In this document: positions 18,580 through 27,354 of the stretch, in pieces
Position numbering within the stretch: the first letter of the stretch is position 1
Layout: the number at the start of each line of letters is the position of its first letter
NCBI GenBank assembly: GCA_035546335.1
Contig: DATKDP010000046.1
Coordinates: 1-49,192, forward strand
Origin: DATKDP01 sp035546335
GTDB taxonomy: Bacteria; Acidobacteriota; Thermoanaerobaculia; Gp7-AA8
Direction of reading: 5' to 3'
Length of the DNA: 49,192 nt
The notes under the pieces: generated by a model
The model's input: only the letters and a program-made list of their open reading frames with translations
What the model was told of the DNA's origin: nothing
The model's database searches: none
Program-made: the position numbers and the translations under genes

Positions 18580-19461
18580 ATGAATTCCAAAGGAGCGCTC
18601 TTCTTCAACCCCTCATCCGGAGTCCGGCCGGGCGCGGCGATGGATCCGGTTCGCGCGGCCGTCGAGAGCCGGGGGCTCGACTTCATTCCGGTCGGACCCG
18701 ATACCGATCTGTTCGCGGAGATTCGCCGGCGGCTGGAGAAGGGCGAGCGGCTCTTCATCGCCGCGGGAGGCGACGGCACGATCAATCACGTCGTCCAGCC
18801 GCTGGTTCACACCGAGGGTGTTCTGGGTGTCGTTCCCCTCGGGACCTTCAATCACTTCGCTCGCGATCTGAAAATCCCGATCGATTGGCACGCCGCGCTC
18901 GATGTCGCTCTGCGTGGTGAGATCAGACAGATCGACACCGCGCGCGTCAACGACCGCTCGTTCGTCAACAACATCTCGCTCGGGCTCTATCCCGAGCTGG
19001 TCACCCAGCGCGAGCGGTTCCGAGGCCACGGCCGCCTCAAGGCATATCGCTACGCTCTGCGATGGGGCTTCGAACAATATCCCCACGTCTCGCTCGTCGT
19101 GGAAGCACCCCCTCATTATCAGGCGATCCGGACCCATGTTTTCATGGTGTCGGTCAACCCTTACGACTTTTCCGGCTTCGGAATCGAGGCGCCGCGTGCC
19201 ACGCTCGAGGGGGGAGAGCTCTCCGTCTACTGGCTTCCGCACATGCCGCGGGTTCATTTCATCCGGGCAATCGCCCGTTACCTCGCCGGAAAGATCTCAG
19301 CGGTCGACGGACTCCATTCGGTGAGGACGAGCCAGCTGAAGATCCAGACATCGGGCGAAACGATCCGGCTGGGAATGGACGGCGAAGTGCTCGAGATGAT
19401 GTCGCCGCTGACCATCACCGTCGTCCCTCGCAGCCTTCTCGTGCGCGTCCCCCGTACGTAG
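18580..19461 (+). CDS. Diacylglycerol/sphingosine kinase-family lipid kinase
   Basis: A 293-residue soluble protein of the DAGK catalytic family (YegS/DgkB type). It shows the N-terminal strand with FFNPSSG, the nucleotide-binding AAGGDGTINHVV (GGDGT motif), and VPLGTFNHFARDL, all hallmarks. The C-terminal half is the beta-sandwich with GFGIEAPRATLEGGELSVYW. It would phosphorylate a lipid or isoprenoid alcohol at the membrane; substrate unknown. The ATG at 18580 is followed directly by the first beta strand; an in-frame start at 18523 would add a non-conserved tail. It is divergent from the large barrel-protein gene. Confidence 0.92.
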   Translation: MNSKGALFFNPSSGVRPGAAMDPVRAAVESRGLDFIPVGPDTDLFAEIRRRLEKGERLFIAAGGDGTINHVVQPLVHTEGVLGVVPLGTFNHFARDLKIPIDWHAALDVALRGEIRQIDTARVNDRSFVNNISLGLYPELVTQRERFRGHGRLKAYRYALRWGFEQYPHVSLVVEAPPHYQAIRTHVFMVSVNPYDFSGFGIEAPRATLEGGELSVYWLPHMPRVHFIRAIARYLAGKISAVDGLHSVRTSQLKIQTSGETIRLGMDGEVLEMMSPLTITVVPRSLLVRVPRT

Positions 19462-19498
19462 GGACGCTCGCTCTCCAAACCAGCGCCTCCGGCCCTGA

Positions 19499-19504
19499 TA
19501 TAAT
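19499..19504 (+). promoter_or_regulatory. Candidate -10 hexamer (TATAAT) for asnS
   Basis: A perfect TATAAT 24 bp before the asnS ATG in the 67-bp gap after the lipid-kinase gene. The matching -35 window (about 19476-19481, CAAACC) is poor. It implies a leader of roughly 18 nt. Confidence 0.5.
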
Positions 19505-19528
19505 CCCTTCCTTTTTCGGACCCGAACG

Positions 19529-20821
19529 ATGAGCCAGATTCGAATCAACGAGTTGAAGAGTCACATCGGCCAGCCCGTGACCGTTCTGGGATGGCTCTAC
19601 AACAAGCGCGCATCGGGGAAGCTGCAATTTCCGATCATCCGCGACGGAAGCGGCTATCTCCAGTGCGTCGTCTCGAAAAAGGAAGTCCCCGAGGAATCGT
19701 GGACCGCGGCTGATTCGGCGACGCAGGAGTCGACGGTGCGCGTCAGCGGAACGGTACGCGAAGAAGCCAGAGCGCCGGGCGGTGTCGAGCTCGGCGTCGA
19801 GTCCTTCGAGATTTTGCATCTCACCGAGGACTATCCAATCAGTCCGAAGGAGCACGGAACGGCATTCCTGATGGACATACGCCATCTGTGGCTGCGCTCC
19901 TCGAAACAGCATGCCGTCCTGAGAATTCGAAACGAAGTCGAACAGGCATGTCGTGATTTCTTCTACGAGCGCGACTTCGTCCTGATCGATGCTCCGATTC
20001 TCACTCCCGCCGCCTGCGAAGGAACTTCGACATTGTTCGAGACCGACTATTTCGGCGAGAAGGCGTTTCTGTCGCAGTCCGGACAGCTCTATCTCGAGCC
20101 CGCAGCGGCCGCCTTCGGCAAAGTCTATTGTCTCGGACCGACCTTTCGGGCGGAGAAGTCGAAGACCCGCCGTCACCTGACGGAGTTCTGGATGGTGGAG
20201 CCGGAGGTCGCCTTTCTCGAATTCGACGGCCTCCAGGAGCTTGCCGAGGAGTTTGTCGAGTACCTCGTGGCGCGTGCTCTCGACCGGTGCGGGGAAGAGC
20301 TGAAAACGCTCGAGCGCGACGTGACGAAGCTCGAGAACATCCGCCGCCCGTTCCCCAGGATCACCTACCGCGAGGCAATCGCGACGCTGCAGGCGAAAGG
20401 AATGAGTGTCGCGTTCGGAGACGATCTCGGTGGCGACGAGGAGACCGTGCTGGCGGAAGCATTCGATCGCCCGGTGATGGTCTCGCGCTATCCGGCGGCG
20501 ATCAAGGCATTTTACATGCAGCCCGATCCGGAGGATCCGACCCTGGCCCTCGGTCTGGACATGCTCGCACCGGAGGGATACGGAGAGATCATCGGCGGTT
20601 CACAGCGCATTCACGATCACGACCTTCTGCTCCAGCGGATCCGGGAGCACGATCTTCCCGTCGAGGCCTTCCAGTGGTATCTGGACATCCGGAAGTACGG
20701 AACGTTTCCCCATTCGGGGTTCGGCATGGGAATCGAACGGTGCGTGGCCTGGATCTCCGGCGTGCGGCATCTGCGCGAGTGCATTCCCTACCCGAGGATG
20801 CTGAATCGCATCTATCCGTGA
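19529..20821 (+). CDS. asnS: Asparaginyl-tRNA synthetase
   Basis: A 430-residue class IIb aminoacyl-tRNA synthetase that charges tRNA-Asn. The N-terminal OB-fold anticodon-binding domain (about 1-110: VTVLGWLYNKRASGKLQF, DGSGYLQCVV) is followed by the catalytic core with motif 2 (GPTFRAEKSKTRRHLTEFWMVEPE) and motif 3 (HSGFGMGIERCVAWISG). The C-terminus LRECIPYPRMLNRIYP is characteristic of AsnRS rather than AspRS, which ends differently and has a GAD insertion. Length fits. It precedes rnj by 12 bp. Confidence 0.95.
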   Translation: MSQIRINELKSHIGQPVTVLGWLYNKRASGKLQFPIIRDGSGYLQCVVSKKEVPEESWTAADSATQESTVRVSGTVREEARAPGGVELGVESFEILHLTEDYPISPKEHGTAFLMDIRHLWLRSSKQHAVLRIRNEVEQACRDFFYERDFVLIDAPILTPAACEGTSTLFETDYFGEKAFLSQSGQLYLEPAAAAFGKVYCLGPTFRAEKSKTRRHLTEFWMVEPEVAFLEFDGLQELAEEFVEYLVARALDRCGEELKTLERDVTKLENIRRPFPRITYREAIATLQAKGMSVAFGDDLGGDEETVLAEAFDRPVMVSRYPAAIKAFYMQPDPEDPTLALGLDMLAPEGYGEIIGGSQRIHDHDLLLQRIREHDLPVEAFQWYLDIRKYGTFPHSGFGMGIERCVAWISGVRHLRECIPYPRMLNRIYP

Positions 20822-20833
20822 GCTCGTGATCGA

Positions 20834-22495
20834 ATGAGCGACAACGGCTTGTTGCGGATCATTCCCCTCGGCGGGCTCGGCGAGATCGGCATGAACCTGA
20901 TGGTCTACGAGCTCGCCGACTCGATGATCGCGGTCGACTGCGGGATGATGTTCCCCGATGCCTCGACTCTCGGAGTCGACGTCGTGATTCCGGACATGAC
21001 CTATTTGTTCGACAACGCGGCGAAACTCTCCGCTGTCTTCCTGACCCACGGACACGAGGATCACATCGGTGCTCTCCCTTTCCTCGCCGATCGCATCAGA
21101 GCTCCGGTCTACGGGATGCCGCTGACCCTCGGATTCGTACGAGACAAGCTGGAGGAGTTCGGAATCGCGAAGGACGTCGAGCTCCGTGAGCTGCGCCCGC
21201 GCGAGCTCGTCGAGGCGGGCTCGTTCCGCGTCGAGCCGATCACCGTTCCGCATTCGATCGTCGACGCGGTCGCCTTCGGAATCGACACACCGATCGGGAA
21301 GATCGTGCACACGGGCGATTTCAAATTCGATCAGACACCGGTGGACGGAAAACGCGCCGATCTCGCTCGCCTCGCCCGCTGGGGCGAGGAGGGTGTGCTC
21401 GTTCTCGTCAGTGATTCCACCAACGCGGTGGTGGCAGGTTACACACCGTCGGAGCGGACGGTAGGACGAGCGTTCGAGGGGATCTTCGCTCAGGCGAGCG
21501 GGCGCATCATCGTCACGACCTTCGCTTCGCACATCCACAGGATCCAGCAGATCGTCGACCTCGCATCGAAGCGCGGGCGTGTGGTTCACTTCGTCGGGCG
21601 CTCGATCGTCGACAATGTCGAGACCGCAGAGCGCCTCGGGCATCTCCGGATTCCCAACACCGTCAGGCCCGGAGGCCGTGATCCCGACGAGGAGCCGCAC
21701 CGTACGGTGATCGTCACCACGGGGACTCAGGGCGAGCCGACCTCGGCGCTCGCGCGCATGGCACTGAACGAGCACAGAGCGATTCAGCTCCGGCAGGGAG
21801 ATACGGTGATCATCTCCGCCAGGACGATCCCCGGGAACGAAAGGGCGGTTGCTCATGTGATCGATCACATCTACCGCCGGGGAGCGAACGTGCTCTATCA
21901 CGAGACATCGGACATTCATGTCTCGGGACACGGCGCCGAGGAAGAGTTGAGACTGATGATGAGCCTGACGAAGCCGCGTTACTTCGTGCCGATGCACGGA
22001 ACAATGCGTCACATGACTCTTCACGCCCGCCTCGCCGAGACGATGGGAATCGCCGCCGAGGACATTTTCGTCGTGGTGAACGGATCGGTCGTGGAGATCG
22101 GACCCGCGGCGGGCCGTGTTCTCGACGAGCGTGTCCCCTCGGGAAAAGTCTTCATCGATCAGCAGTTCGAAGAAGTTGCGAATGTGGTGATCCGCGACCG
22201 CCAGCATCTGGCCGAGGATGGCTTCGTCATTGCGGTCCTGGCCGTCGACCTTCGCACGGGAATGCTCGCCCGCGAGCCCGAGATCATCACGCGCGGATTT
22301 GTGCACGTCGATGCGAGCACGGAGATTCTCGACGAAGTGCGCGGGCTCCTGTCGGCCATGTTCACCGAGATGCGGGCAGGTGAGCCTCAGGATACGGAGA
22401 TGATTCAGGAGAAGACCAGGGCGCTTCTGAAGCGATACTTCCGCAAGAAGCTCAACCGTCGTCCGATGATTCTGCCGGTGATCTGGGAGATGTAG
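20834..22495 (+). CDS. rnj: Ribonuclease J
   Basis: A 553-residue metallo-beta-lactamase/beta-CASP nuclease with endo- and 5'-exonuclease activity in mRNA decay and rRNA maturation. Motifs: LGGLGEIGMN at the N-terminus, the zinc-binding HGHEDHIGA, HTGDFKFDQTPVD, the beta-CASP SDSTNA and ETSDIHVSGHG, and MHGTMRHMTLHA. The C-terminal domain (about 450-553) ends RRPMILPVIWEM, like other RNase J proteins. It overlaps the next gene by one base (TAGTG), indicating coupling with uppP. Confidence 0.96.
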   Translation: MSDNGLLRIIPLGGLGEIGMNLMVYELADSMIAVDCGMMFPDASTLGVDVVIPDMTYLFDNAAKLSAVFLTHGHEDHIGALPFLADRIRAPVYGMPLTLGFVRDKLEEFGIAKDVELRELRPRELVEAGSFRVEPITVPHSIVDAVAFGIDTPIGKIVHTGDFKFDQTPVDGKRADLARLARWGEEGVLVLVSDSTNAVVAGYTPSERTVGRAFEGIFAQASGRIIVTTFASHIHRIQQIVDLASKRGRVVHFVGRSIVDNVETAERLGHLRIPNTVRPGGRDPDEEPHRTVIVTTGTQGEPTSALARMALNEHRAIQLRQGDTVIISARTIPGNERAVAHVIDHIYRRGANVLYHETSDIHVSGHGAEEELRLMMSLTKPRYFVPMHGTMRHMTLHARLAETMGIAAEDIFVVVNGSVVEIGPAAGRVLDERVPSGKVFIDQQFEEVANVVIRDRQHLAEDGFVIAVLAVDLRTGMLAREPEIITRGFVHVDASTEILDEVRGLLSAMFTEMRAGEPQDTEMIQEKTRALLKRYFRKKLNRRPMILPVIWEM

Positions 22496-23331
22496 TGTCG
22501 ACCATTCAGGCCATCGTTCTGGGTCTCGTTCAGGGCCTCACCGAATTCATTCCGATCAGCTCCACGGCTCATCTGAGGATCGTTCCGGCATTGCTGGGAT
22601 GGCCCGATCCCGGCGCTGCGGCCTCGGCCGTCATTCAGATCGGCACGCTGCTCGCCGTGATCATCTATTTCTGGCGCGACCTGATCCGAATGTCCGTCGC
22701 ATTCGTGCGCGGAATCGTTCGTCTGAAGCCCTTCGAAGAGCATGATGCGCGTCTGGCGTGGTACATCATCGCCGGCACGGTCCCCGTCGGCATACTCGGG
22801 GTCGTTCTGAAAGATTTCATCGAGACGACGGCGCGCAGTCTCTGGATCGTTTCGGGATCACTCATCCTCCTCGCTCTTCTGCTGGTCGTCGCGGAGGGTT
22901 TCTCGGCGCGCTCAGGCGCGTATCGAGGCGTCGGCGACGTCCGTTTCGTCGATGCAATTCTGATTGGACTGGGGCAGGCGCTCGCGCTGATTCCCGGAAT
23001 GTCGCGCAGCGGATCGACGATCATGACCGGACTCTTCCGCCGCTTCTCGCACGAAGCTGCCGCCCGCTTTTCGTTTCTGCTCAGCATTCCCGCGATCGGG
23101 GCTGCGGGCGTGTTCGAGCTGCTGGCTGAATGGGAGCATCTCGAGCGGATCGGGTGGGGACCGATCGCGATCGCGACGGTTGTCTCCTTCGTTTCCGGCT
23201 GGGCCTCGATCTGGTTTCTGCTCCGCTACCTCCGGACGCACACGACCTCGATCTTCATCTATTACCGAATTGTCCTCGGGGTGATCATCATCGCGCTGCT
23301 CGGCACGGGTGTGCTCGCTCCGTTCGAGTAG
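22495..23331 (+). CDS. uppP: Undecaprenyl-diphosphatase UppP (BacA)
   Basis: A 278-residue polytopic inner-membrane phosphatase that recycles undecaprenyl pyrophosphate for peptidoglycan and polysaccharide export; overproduction gives bacitracin resistance. Signature motifs are GLTEFIPISSTAHL (residues 16-29, with the conserved E, SS and H) and PGMSRSGSTIM near 165. About eight TM segments are visible. The start is GTG, whose first G is the last base of the RNase J stop (TAGTG). A GTGGCCGAA-family palindrome begins 5 bp after the stop and may serve as the 3' end of the transcript. Confidence 0.96.
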   Translation: MSTIQAIVLGLVQGLTEFIPISSTAHLRIVPALLGWPDPGAAASAVIQIGTLLAVIIYFWRDLIRMSVAFVRGIVRLKPFEEHDARLAWYIIAGTVPVGILGVVLKDFIETTARSLWIVSGSLILLALLLVVAEGFSARSGAYRGVGDVRFVDAILIGLGQALALIPGMSRSGSTIMTGLFRRFSHEAAARFSFLLSIPAIGAAGVFELLAEWEHLERIGWGPIAIATVVSFVSGWASIWFLLRYLRTHTTSIFIYYRIVLGVIIIALLGTGVLAPFE

Positions 23332-23335
23332 GGGA

Positions 23336-23416
23336 GTGGCCGAACTTTGTCGCGGATGCGGACGCCCTTCGGGTGCAGTCGCGATACCGTGACTTCGCAT
23401 CCGCGACAAGTTCGGC
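23336..23416. repeat. GTGGCCGAA-family palindromic element
   Basis: About 81 bp. The left arm is GTGGCCGAACTTTGTCGCGG followed by ATGCG; the right arm is CGCATCCGCGACAAGTTCGG followed by C. The left arm has three T where the right arm pairs only two, so the stem carries a one-base bulge. The centre contains CGCCCTTCGGG. It sits between converging uppP and ftcD. Confidence 0.85.
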
Positions 23417-23467
23417 TTGTGACACCGGAGACGATGCAACCCACCTGGCGTCCCGCGCCCGCCCCGG

Positions 23468-24388
23468 TCAGGGCAGTGCCATGTGCGAGGTTGCTGTCAC
23501 CTCTTCGATACGTCGCTCCAGGACCGCACTCCGCTCGAAGTTCTCGAGCCGCAGAAACCACTCCGCGGCCGCGAAGAGTGCATCCTCCGGAACGAGGCCG
23601 ACGAGCTCCGCGGAGGCGATCGCTACGCCGTGGCGTGCGGCCTCTTCGCGCACGAGCGTGAAAGCACGATGAATGGGAGTCTTCCGGTAATCCAGCAGGT
23701 TCATCGAGACCTGAACGATTCCGCGACTGGGAAGAGGAATGGCCAGCGCGCGAACCCAGCGCAGGCCTCCGCTGATTCCTCGGACCGCACGCGCGACCTT
23801 GTCGGCGATGTCGATCCTGTCGGTGGTCAACTGGACGTTGAAGGCGATCAGTGGAAGCCGCGCGCCGACGATCGTCACTCCGGCGGAAGCGTGAGTCCGG
23901 GAAGGGCCGAAATCGGGCGCCCACACCGGATCGACGATCTTCTCCTGAAAGTTTTCGAATCCGCCGGAGCGGATTGCCGGCAGCTCGCGTCGTGCCTCGG
24001 TTCGGGCGGCATATTCGTACAGATAGACGGGAAGATCGAATCTCCGCGCGACCTGCTCGCCGATGCGCTCGGCGAGCGCGACGCACTCTTCCATCGTCGT
24101 CTCACCGAGCGGGACGAAGGGACATACGTCGACGGCGCCGGCGCGGGGGTGAGCCCCGCGGTGATGACGAAGATCGATCGAGCCGACGGCACGCTCGTAG
24201 AGGGCGAGCGTCGCCTTCTCCATCGCGGCGGCGTCGGAAGAGACATAGGTGAAGACCGATCGGTTGTGGTCGGGGTCGGAGGAAACGTTGAGAAGCGCGA
24301 CGCCGGTGACGGCGCGAATGGAATCGGCGATCGATTCGATGAGTGTTCGATCGCGCCCTTCGCTGACGTTGGGAACGGCTTCGATCAT
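23468..24388 (-). CDS. ftcD: Glutamate formimidoyltransferase
   Basis: A 306-residue protein corresponding to the formimidoyltransferase half of FtcD; the cyclodeaminase half is absent. It transfers the formimino group of N-formiminoglutamate (histidine breakdown) to tetrahydrofolate. Conserved stretches are AVPNVSEGRD at the start, SSDPDHNRSVFTYV, DLRHHRGAHPRAGAVDVCPFVPL (with the catalytic/folate-site histidine region) and GARLPLIAFNVQL. Single-domain versions are common in bacteria. No other histidine-degradation gene is in the window. It ends 52 bp from the repeat that follows uppP. Confidence 0.93.
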   Translation of the reverse strand: MIEAVPNVSEGRDRTLIESIADSIRAVTGVALLNVSSDPDHNRSVFTYVSSDAAAMEKATLALYERAVGSIDLRHHRGAHPRAGAVDVCPFVPLGETTMEECVALAERIGEQVARRFDLPVYLYEYAARTEARRELPAIRSGGFENFQEKIVDPVWAPDFGPSRTHASAGVTIVGARLPLIAFNVQLTTDRIDIADKVARAVRGISGGLRWVRALAIPLPSRGIVQVSMNLLDYRKTPIHRAFTLVREEAARHGVAIASAELVGLVPEDALFAAAEWFLRLENFERSAVLERRIEEVTATSHMALP

Positions 24389-24412
24389 GGCAGTGACCCG
24401 AAAGGCCGGGCG

Positions 24413-24928
24413 CTAATCATCCAGGACCTGGATCTCGCGGAGGTTGCGATAGCGCTCGGCGTAGTCGAGTCCATAGCCGACGACGAACTGCGGCTCGATG
24501 GTGAAGCCTACGTAGTCGGCGCGGAACTCGACCTTGCGCGATACGGGCTTGTCGAGGAGCGTGACGACGCGGACGCGACTGGCCCCGCGGCTCTCGATGT
24601 AGTGGTGGACCTCGCGCATGGAAAGACCGCTGTCGATGATGTCCTCGGTGATCAGCACGGGCCTTCCACGCATGTCCAGCTGCGGCTCCTTGAGAATCGT
24701 CACCACACCGGAGGAGTATTTCTCGTTGCCGTAGCTGGATACCTGAATGAAATCGAGGGCGACGTCGATGGACATGGCCCGTACGAGGTCGGCGGTGAAG
24801 AAGATGCCCCCCTTCAGGACACAGAGGACGATGAGCTCTTCGCCGTGAAAGTCTGCGCTGATCTGAGCTCCCAGTTCCTCGACACGGCGTTGGATGCGGG
24901 CTTCGTCGATTAACGTACGGGCCTTCAT
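24413..24928 (-). CDS. hpt: Hypoxanthine phosphoribosyltransferase
   Basis: A 171-residue type I phosphoribosyltransferase for purine salvage (hypoxanthine/guanine + PRPP to IMP/GMP). The PRPP loop ITEDIIDSGLSM (EDIIDSG), the ELIVLCVLKGGIFFTADL strand-loop and the C-terminal VEFRADYVGFTIEPQFVVGYGLDYAERYRNL are diagnostic of HPT. ATG 24928 (MKARTLIDEARIQ) was chosen; the frame is open to 25033 but that part would overlap the divergent gene. No Shine-Dalgarno sequence is visible, and a TAGAAT hexamer 11 bp upstream (minus, 24944-24939) could make a nearly leaderless transcript. Confidence 0.95.
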   Translation of the reverse strand: MKARTLIDEARIQRRVEELGAQISADFHGEELIVLCVLKGGIFFTADLVRAMSIDVALDFIQVSSYGNEKYSSGVVTILKEPQLDMRGRPVLITEDIIDSGLSMREVHHYIESRGASRVRVVTLLDKPVSRKVEFRADYVGFTIEPQFVVGYGLDYAERYRNLREIQVLDD

Positions 24929-24975
24929 TTGTGCCAGAATTCTAACAGAAGGGTCGAAAGGGGAAGGGAGCTGCC

Positions 24976-26529
24976 ATGTCAGTCGCGGAAATCGGGCAGT
25001 TGCACCGTCGATACGTCCGTCTTTCCGATACATTCAAGGCATTCTGGACGTTCCACCAGTTCGCCAGCTCGGCGTACAAGAACTTCCTCCAGCTCTCGCT
25101 CCCGTACAACTTCGACTTTCAGCGGCTTTACGAGTCGATCCGCGCGACCAGCGAGCTGTTCCAATCGGCCGCGCCGCCCCCGGATGCCGCTGCGAGAATC
25201 GAGCGGTGTGAGAGCGATCTGCAGAAGATCGCCGCTGCCCTGATGGCCGCCGACCTGGCGATCAAGCCGTCGATTCTTCGCCGGTTCTTCGAAAAGCTGA
25301 AGCAGCAGGACGAGAAGATCGTCTTCAATCTCATCAAGTTCTATCTCTACTCGGGACGGCTGTCCGGCGATCAGCGCGACAAGATCGACTTTCTCATCAC
25401 GAAGATCGGCGAGGAATACCTCGAAGACCGCGGCGACTTTCGTGCCCGTGACTCGGGGGAGCTGAAAGGGCAGTTCCAGGGACTCCTTTCGATCGTGCAG
25501 GTTCGGGCCGATGAAGAGGACATCGCACGCGTCGTTCGGCAGATTCGTGAGATCAAGGAGCAGATTCTCGATGCGCCCGAGTTCGAGCAGCTCGCCAGCG
25601 GGAACCTGCTCGAGCGACTGCGGAGCTTCAAGCACGAGATCGGCGAGCTCTATTTTCATCCTGACGTGCTGCTTGCCATCGTCGATTGCAATGTCGCCGC
25701 GAAGAACCGTTTCCTTCGCCTCTATCGTGAGGAAGAACAGCAGATCCTCGCCGACTCACAGCGGCTGGTGACGCATGAGGAAGCGATTCGAAAGCGTCTG
25801 ACGTCGAATCCCGAGCTGATCGACGAGATCGAACGCTTCCGGCAGTTCAAGCAGGAATTCGACGAGTCGCGCGCGCGATCGGATGTCAAGCATACGGTGA
25901 TCACCAGGCTGAAGATGAGCATTCACGCCATCCTCTCCGAGATCGAGAGCGAGCTCGACGCAGCCGGCGACGGCGTGGTTTTCGGCGGCCGGTCGGTCGT
26001 GCTCGACTCCGCTCCTCGCGCCGACCGTATCGAGGCGAGCTTCGGCGCCGATCCGCTTCTCTACGATCATCTCGCCAGAATCATTGGACTTCTCGACGAA
26101 GTCGACGTGACCGGCGGTGAAGAGCAGATCGCTTCGCATCCGTCGCTGCACCCGATCCGGCTCGAGCCGTGGGAGGCGGGCGCGTACCTGAAACTCTTCC
26201 GCAACGCGCCGATGGAAGAGGAGGAAACCAACGATCTGATGCTTCTGTACCTGCGGGCGGCCGCAATCCGTCTGCTCATCGACGAGCAGGCCAGAAAGCT
26301 CGCAACGGTGCCCGAAAGCGACGATCCTTCGCCCACCCTTCTCGTTGCGATTCGTGAGTCACTCGATCGGGCCAAGGAGCTCGATCAGATGTTCGGCGAC
26401 TCACTGCACGAGGGAATCTACTTCACCGACCCGAAGGTTCTTCACCGTCTCTACCGCTCGAGGTTTCGCCTCCTGCGCGGGTTCTCCGGACTCTGGTTGA
26501 TCTACGATCAGCGCGCGGGCGCCGCCTGA
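24976..26529 (+). CDS. Unrecognised 517-residue helical protein
   Basis: No family recognised. It is predicted to be soluble, without signal peptide or TM, and almost entirely helical and charged: residues 1-160 (YVRLSDTFKAFWTFHQFASSAYKNFL, IVFNLIKFYLYSGRLSGDQRDKIDFLI), 165-330 with heptad-like stretches (VVRQIREIKEQILDAPEFEQLASG; RLYREEEQQILADSQRL), and 350-517. The ending SRFRLLRGFSGLWLIYDQRAGA is aromatic. Codon use matches neighbours, and the strong AAGGGGAAGGGAG before the ATG supports translation. It is divergent from hpt (47 bp) and 17 bp before a fumarylacetoacetase-family gene, which suggests one operon. Confidence 0.8.
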   Translation: MSVAEIGQLHRRYVRLSDTFKAFWTFHQFASSAYKNFLQLSLPYNFDFQRLYESIRATSELFQSAAPPPDAAARIERCESDLQKIAAALMAADLAIKPSILRRFFEKLKQQDEKIVFNLIKFYLYSGRLSGDQRDKIDFLITKIGEEYLEDRGDFRARDSGELKGQFQGLLSIVQVRADEEDIARVVRQIREIKEQILDAPEFEQLASGNLLERLRSFKHEIGELYFHPDVLLAIVDCNVAAKNRFLRLYREEEQQILADSQRLVTHEEAIRKRLTSNPELIDEIERFRQFKQEFDESRARSDVKHTVITRLKMSIHAILSEIESELDAAGDGVVFGGRSVVLDSAPRADRIEASFGADPLLYDHLARIIGLLDEVDVTGGEEQIASHPSLHPIRLEPWEAGAYLKLFRNAPMEEEETNDLMLLYLRAAAIRLLIDEQARKLATVPESDDPSPTLLVAIRESLDRAKELDQMFGDSLHEGIYFTDPKVLHRLYRSRFRLLRGFSGLWLIYDQRAGAA

Positions 26530-26546
26530 GCGCTCGAGCACAGCGG

Positions 26547-27320
26547 ATGAAGATCTATCGTTTCCTGAAGGAAGAGAAGCCTCATTTCGCGCTCGTCGAT
26601 CGCCAGCGCACGCTCTGCACCGCCGATTCCCTGGCTGCCGTGGCTGATGGCACGGCGATGACCTCGGCATGCGAGCTCGACCTCCGTAGCGAGCACCTCC
26701 TCGCTCCCGTCCTTCCGGGGAAGATCGTCGCCGTAGGTCGCAATTACGCAGAGCATGCGCGCGAGCTCGGGAATCTGCCGCCTGCCGAGCCCATCCTCTT
26801 TCTGAAGCCCCCTTCCGCCGTTCTGGCACCGGGAGGAGCCATCGAGATTCCCCCCGAATCGGAGCGCGTCGATTACGAGGGGGAGCTGGCGGTCGTCATC
26901 GGCCGGCGAGCGCGGCGCATCCCCTCCGCGCGATGGCGGGACTACGTTCTCGGATTCACCTGCGCGAATGACGTCACGGCGCGCGATCTGCAGAAGAAGG
27001 ACGTTCAGTTCACGCGCGGAAAGGGCTTCGATACCTTCGCTCCATTGGGACCGTGCATCGAAACCGATCTCGACGTTTCCGATCTGTCGATCATGACTCG
27101 CGTCAACGGTGCGCTGAGGCAGTCGGGAAGCACGTCGCAGATGATCTTTCCACCGGGGGCTCTTCTCGAGCTCATCACCGCCGTGATGACGCTCGAACCA
27201 GGTGACGTAGTCCTGACGGGAACGCCGGCGGGAGTGGGTCCGCTGCATGCCGGTGACCTCGTCGAGGTCGAGATCGAAGGAATCGGAGTGCTTCAGAATT
27301 CCGTCGTGGCGGCGTCGTGA
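26547..27320 (+). CDS. Fumarylacetoacetate hydrolase-family protein
   Basis: A 257-residue FAH-fold enzyme. Metal ligands are visible in DYEGELAVVIG (E-x-E) and CANDVTARDLQ (D), with the family motif IVAVGRNYAEHARELG and LFLKPPSAVLAPG. The C-terminus VVLTGTPAGVGPLHAGDLVEVEIEGIG is typical of the FahA/UGL-type hydratase-decarboxylase group (5-oxopent-3-ene-1,2,5-tricarboxylate decarboxylase, acylpyruvase and oxaloacetate decarboxylase). It acts in the cytoplasm on a 2-oxo or acylpyruvate substrate; which one cannot be told, and no catabolic cluster surrounds it. Confidence 0.92.
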   Translation: MKIYRFLKEEKPHFALVDRQRTLCTADSLAAVADGTAMTSACELDLRSEHLLAPVLPGKIVAVGRNYAEHARELGNLPPAEPILFLKPPSAVLAPGGAIEIPPESERVDYEGELAVVIGRRARRIPSARWRDYVLGFTCANDVTARDLQKKDVQFTRGKGFDTFAPLGPCIETDLDVSDLSIMTRVNGALRQSGSTSQMIFPPGALLELITAVMTLEPGDVVLTGTPAGVGPLHAGDLVEVEIEGIGVLQNSVVAAS

Positions 27321-27354
27321 CAACACGCCTCCATTCCGGAGGGAATTTCCTGCG

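Noticed and set aside
20600..22306. 568-codon minus-strand frame opposite asnS and rnj
   Set aside because: It covers well-supported RNase J and AsnS genes on the other strand and encodes a low-complexity charged product.
24413..25033. Longer hpt start at 25033
   Set aside because: It would overlap the divergent 517-residue gene and add 35 non-conserved residues; ATG 24928 gives the normal family length.
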